Of a stretch of 64,000 bases of DNA, positions 61,469-64,000 are shown piece by piece. Origin of the DNA: Bacillota bacterium (lineage in GTDB: Bacteria; Vulcanimicrobiota; JAJTBE01); NCBI GenBank assembly GCA_021287065.1, contig JAJTBE010000119.1:33050-97049 (forward strand), given 5' to 3'. The notes below the pieces were generated by a model. It was not told where the DNA came from. It saw only the letters and a list, made by a program, of their open reading frames with translations, and did no database searches. Position 1 is the stretch's first letter. Each line of letters opens with the position of its first letter. Made by a program: the position numbers and the translations under genes.

Positions 61469-63280
61469 TTACTGGTGGAATACCACCTGATAGCCGGTTT
61501 CGAGCTTTTTGAGGGTGGGGAGAAAAACTCTGTGGAAAACTTCATTCTTGTCTTCCCCGGGTATTCCCTTTTCTTTACAATAACGATCAACAGCCTGTTT
61601 TATGGTGAGTTTTCCCGAACATAATTCGTAAATTAGAATTTCCTCAGGCGCATCAAGTTTTGTCTCAATTATCGAAGCAGGGAGAAGAATATTTCCATCG
61701 GCTCTGTAATTCCGCTTTTCGATAACTCTAACAGCTCTCCAGTTTCCGATATTTTCCGGAGGTATTTCACTGAGGGTTGCAAAACGGGGTGATTCAAGAA
61801 ATTTGAAATAATTGCTCATCACCTTGAATTTACTGAGGAAGAATAAATACCAGACTGAGAACATTCTGTATCTTTCAGCCCATATAAAATGATTTTTCAC
61901 TATTGCCGCAGGTATATTTTTCAGGTTTTTTTCCATCGCTGCAAGAACTGCTTCGTAGAATCTGTTTTCAAGTCTTCTTATGGAGTTTTTATCAAAAGCC
62001 TCTGTGCTCATCTGCACATCACCAAGGCTTAATCCCTTTATAAAATCAGGCTCTTCCACTTTCAGCCCGAATCTCTCAGGATGAAGGGCTATTTCCGTCC
62101 CCGGATATGCGCCGAGAAAACCTGCGGAAGTTTCGAACACCCCGGGAGCTTCCCCGATTAACTCCACTGCAAGGTTAACGGTGTTTGCAAATGTTTTTTC
62201 GTTTTCAAAAGGTCCGCCGAGGATAAACCCTCCGACTATCATAAAACCACTGTTGTCCCTGATATTCTTTACAGCTTTTCTTACCTGATCCACCGTTATC
62301 TGTTTTCTGTATAACTTCAGTGTTTCCGGATCCCCTGACTCTATGCCTATCTGCATTTTTGCAAGGCCCGCTTTGTCCAGCGCAGGAATAAGTTCAGGGT
62401 GTTTATCCAGTATATTCACTCTTCCCTGACAGAAAAATATAAAATCCCTGCGGCTCTTCTGCCTGTATTCCGCAAGTTTCTCCGATATCTCAAGGCATCT
62501 GCCTGCATCCATGATAAATGCATCATCGATAAAATCAAATCCCACTGCTGCTGATGTTTCAAAATTGTGAATAATCTCTTCTGCCACATTTGCTGCGGAA
62601 CGGAATCTGAATTTCAATCCGTGTCCTGCCTGAAAACAGAAAGTGCATGGATATGGGCATCCCCGCCCTGACACTATCTGAAAAACCTGCTGGCCCGGCA
62701 TAAATTTCAGGTCCGGGAAAGGCAGGGAGTCGAGATCCTTAACAGGAGAAACAGGAGCGCCATATTTGACTTTTCCATCGCATTTGTAAATCAAACCCGG
62801 AATATCATCGGGTTTTACCGCTTCGCCCCTGATATAATCGCAAAGATATTTCAGGGCAAATTCTCCTTCTCCGGTGATAACATAGTCAAAAACTGTGTCA
62901 TCAAGGAGAGTTTCTCCCATCGCTGCCGCAAGTGGTCCGCCTGCTATAAAAACAGTGTCCGGCAGTTTTTTTCTCATCAGCCCCGCAGTGTCCAGGGTAA
63001 TTTCAAGATTGTCTGAAATCAGATAAAAACCGACAAACCGGGGATTCTTTTTTCTGATATAATTTTTGAGCCTTGTGTTATCCATCTTCATCATCATAGG
63101 CGCTGAAAGAATCTCACAAGAATACCCCTGAGATGAAAGATAAGTGGCAATATATGCAAGACCCATATTCGGGCTTGAAAAGTCTATTTCATAATAAAGA
63201 TCACAATGAACAAGGAGAATGTCAATTTTCTCCTTTTCCCTGTCGGTTCTCATTTTTTTCAGAATGTCATCAGCTTTCAA
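61469..63280 (-). CDS. B12-binding-type radical SAM protein
   Basis: A 603-residue protein. The N-terminus is a cobalamin-binding-like domain (IDILLVHCDLYYEID; PNMGLAYIATYLSSQGYSCEIL; GGPLAAAMGETLLDD; DYVITGEGEFALKYLC). The radical SAM core has CPYPCTFC (the CxxxCxxC cluster site) near residue 205. It ends with a PqqD-like ~75-residue segment (ILIYELCSGKLTIKQAVDRYC), suggesting a peptide-modification role. I prefer the TTG at 63280: GGAG lies about 7 bases upstream, and the preceding gene's stop overlaps it. The product is unknown. Confidence 0.82.
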   Translation of the reverse strand: MKADDILKKMRTDREKEKIDILLVHCDLYYEIDFSSPNMGLAYIATYLSSQGYSCEILSAPMMMKMDNTRLKNYIRKKNPRFVGFYLISDNLEITLDTAGLMRKKLPDTVFIAGGPLAAAMGETLLDDTVFDYVITGEGEFALKYLCDYIRGEAVKPDDIPGLIYKCDGKVKYGAPVSPVKDLDSLPFPDLKFMPGQQVFQIVSGRGCPYPCTFCFQAGHGLKFRFRSAANVAEEIIHNFETSAAVGFDFIDDAFIMDAGRCLEISEKLAEYRQKSRRDFIFFCQGRVNILDKHPELIPALDKAGLAKMQIGIESGDPETLKLYRKQITVDQVRKAVKNIRDNSGFMIVGGFILGGPFENEKTFANTVNLAVELIGEAPGVFETSAGFLGAYPGTEIALHPERFGLKVEEPDFIKGLSLGDVQMSTEAFDKNSIRRLENRFYEAVLAAMEKNLKNIPAAIVKNHFIWAERYRMFSVWYLFFLSKFKVMSNYFKFLESPRFATLSEIPPENIGNWRAVRVIEKRNYRADGNILLPASIIETKLDAPEEILIYELCSGKLTIKQAVDRYCKEKGIPGEDKNEVFHRVFLPTLKKLETGYQVVFHQ

Positions 63281-64000
63281 TTTCACTCTCCTCATCAACA
63301 AGAAGTGATGCAGGAAGAGTGAACCGGAATGTTGTTCCCTCTCCGTTTTTTGAATCAAGCCAGATTCTGCCGCCGTGGGTATTTATGATTTTTCTTGTTA
63401 TGGCAAGGCCTGCTCCTGAACCGTCTGCAGTCTTTTCCTTTGCTCTGTAGAAGAGATCGAAAATTCTGTCATGGTGTCTTTCGCTTACCCCTATTCCATT
63501 GTCGCTGATTTCAAATTCGATATTGTTCTTCTTATAAAGAACTTTAATTTTTGTTTCCGATGGATTTCCTTCCTGTCGGAATTTGTATGCATTCGAAAGC
63601 AGGTTTTCAAACACCTGGTGCACCCTTCTGGGATCCATTCTTATTGTGGGGAGTTTATCCATTTCAACAACAAAATTGCTTTTTCCGAACTGCCACTGAA
63701 TATTTACCACAATATCATTAACAAGACTGTTCAGATCTACCGCAATTTCCTCTCCGGAGATAGCCCCTGCCTTTGAAAAGTCTGCAAGGTCTTTTATAAG
63801 GGATTCCATGTTGTTAATGTTGGCATGGATCCTCTCCATCATTTCAAAAACGCTTTCGTCCGTTATCGTCTCCCTTATGGATTCATCAATAAATGAAAGA
63901 TAATTATCGATAGCATGCAGAGGCGATCTCAAATCATGTGAAACAACATTAATAAGATGTTCCATTTCCTCATTCTTTTTCTGGACATTATCAAGAGTAA
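63270..64000 (-). CDS. Sensor histidine kinase, C-terminal part (cut by window edge)
   Basis: The frame is open to the right edge of the window, so the gene continues beyond it. Visible are a coiled linker (LDNVQKKNEEMEHLI), HisKA VVSHDLRSPLHAIDNYL with the phospho-His, then HATPase N box FENLLSNAYKFRQ, G1 ISDNGIGVSERHHDRIF and G2 DGSGAGLAITRKI. The stop overlaps the start of the radical SAM gene by 11 bases. Sensor domains are outside the window. Confidence 0.9.
   Translation of the reverse strand, partial: TLDNVQKKNEEMEHLINVVSHDLRSPLHAIDNYLSFIDESIRETITDESVFEMMERIHANINNMESLIKDLADFSKAGAISGEEIAVDLNSLVNDIVVNIQWQFGKSNFVVEMDKLPTIRMDPRRVHQVFENLLSNAYKFRQEGNPSETKIKVLYKKNNIEFEISDNGIGVSERHHDRIFDLFYRAKEKTADGSGAGLAITRKIINTHGGRIWLDSKNGEGTTFRFTLPASLLVDEESEIES

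Noticed and set aside
1..64000. tRNA, rRNA, riboswitches, transposases
   Set aside because: None was recognisable by reading; weak tRNA-like GGTTCGAA words fall inside genes and lack a cloverleaf.

Overview
The window looks like chromosome from an uncultured, anaerobe-like diderm bacterium of moderate, slightly AT-rich composition. Flagellar rod/basal-body genes, a predicted outer-membrane beta-barrel, lipoproteins and pseudopilins argue for two membranes. An SLH-domain protein, an archaeal-type (group III) chaperonin in the hrcA-dnaK cluster and a DeoC with a microcompartment-targeting-like N-terminus recall candidate phyla and some Firmicutes-like lineages. I cannot assign a phylum from sequence alone. 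I saw no rRNA, tRNA, transposase, integrase or CRISPR array.

Layout. Positions 1-3112 (minus) hold the flgB-flgC-fliE-fliF-fliG basal-body operon, with fliG cut by the window edge and apparently starting at ATT. Positions 3621-7542 hold asnB, ruvB and a convergent outer-membrane protein gene. Positions 7663-11414 hold two glycine-zipper hydrophobic proteins, the remnant of a third, and a DUF2252 protein. Positions 11460-17308 hold an SLH membrane protein, a transglutaminase-like protein, a CHAD-like protein and a three-part DeoC. Positions 17404-22407 (minus) hold two multi-spanning glycosyltransferases flanking a Met/Gly-rich protein. Positions 22593-26677 hold a triple-GAF protein, a DUF89 phosphatase and three small or unknown genes. 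Positions 26924-30437 are a pseudopilin operon behind a poly-C tract, followed by tyrS and a PAS histidine kinase. Positions 33719-34261 are tandem non-coding repeats. Positions 34827-41855 (minus) are three tandem PilX-like paralogues about 698 residues long. A GltD-like flavoprotein and a TPR protein follow. Positions 44850-54915 hold a DA1-like peptidase, a macro-domain protein, a solute-binding lipoprotein, hrcA, a group III chaperonin, a 905-residue GrpE and dnaK. A further hydrophobic repeat protein and an AT-rich orphan come next. The right end (minus) carries a large Ycf48-like propeller lipoprotein, a GspF/PilC protein, a B12-type radical SAM protein and a truncated histidine kinase.

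Themes. The strongest undescribed signal is a promoter module: a TTAACA-N3/4-TGTTAA palindrome at a fixed distance upstream of a -35/-10 pair. It precedes three hydrophobic-repeat/DUF2252 transcription units and the CHAD-like gene, and looks like an activator regulon. A second theme is surface display: variable PilX-like adhesin candidates, a pseudopilin operon with a homopolymer tract in its leader, an SLH protein and glycosyltransferases. A third is an unusual heat-shock cluster combining an archaeal-like chaperonin with a GrpE about five times the normal length and no visible CIRCE element.
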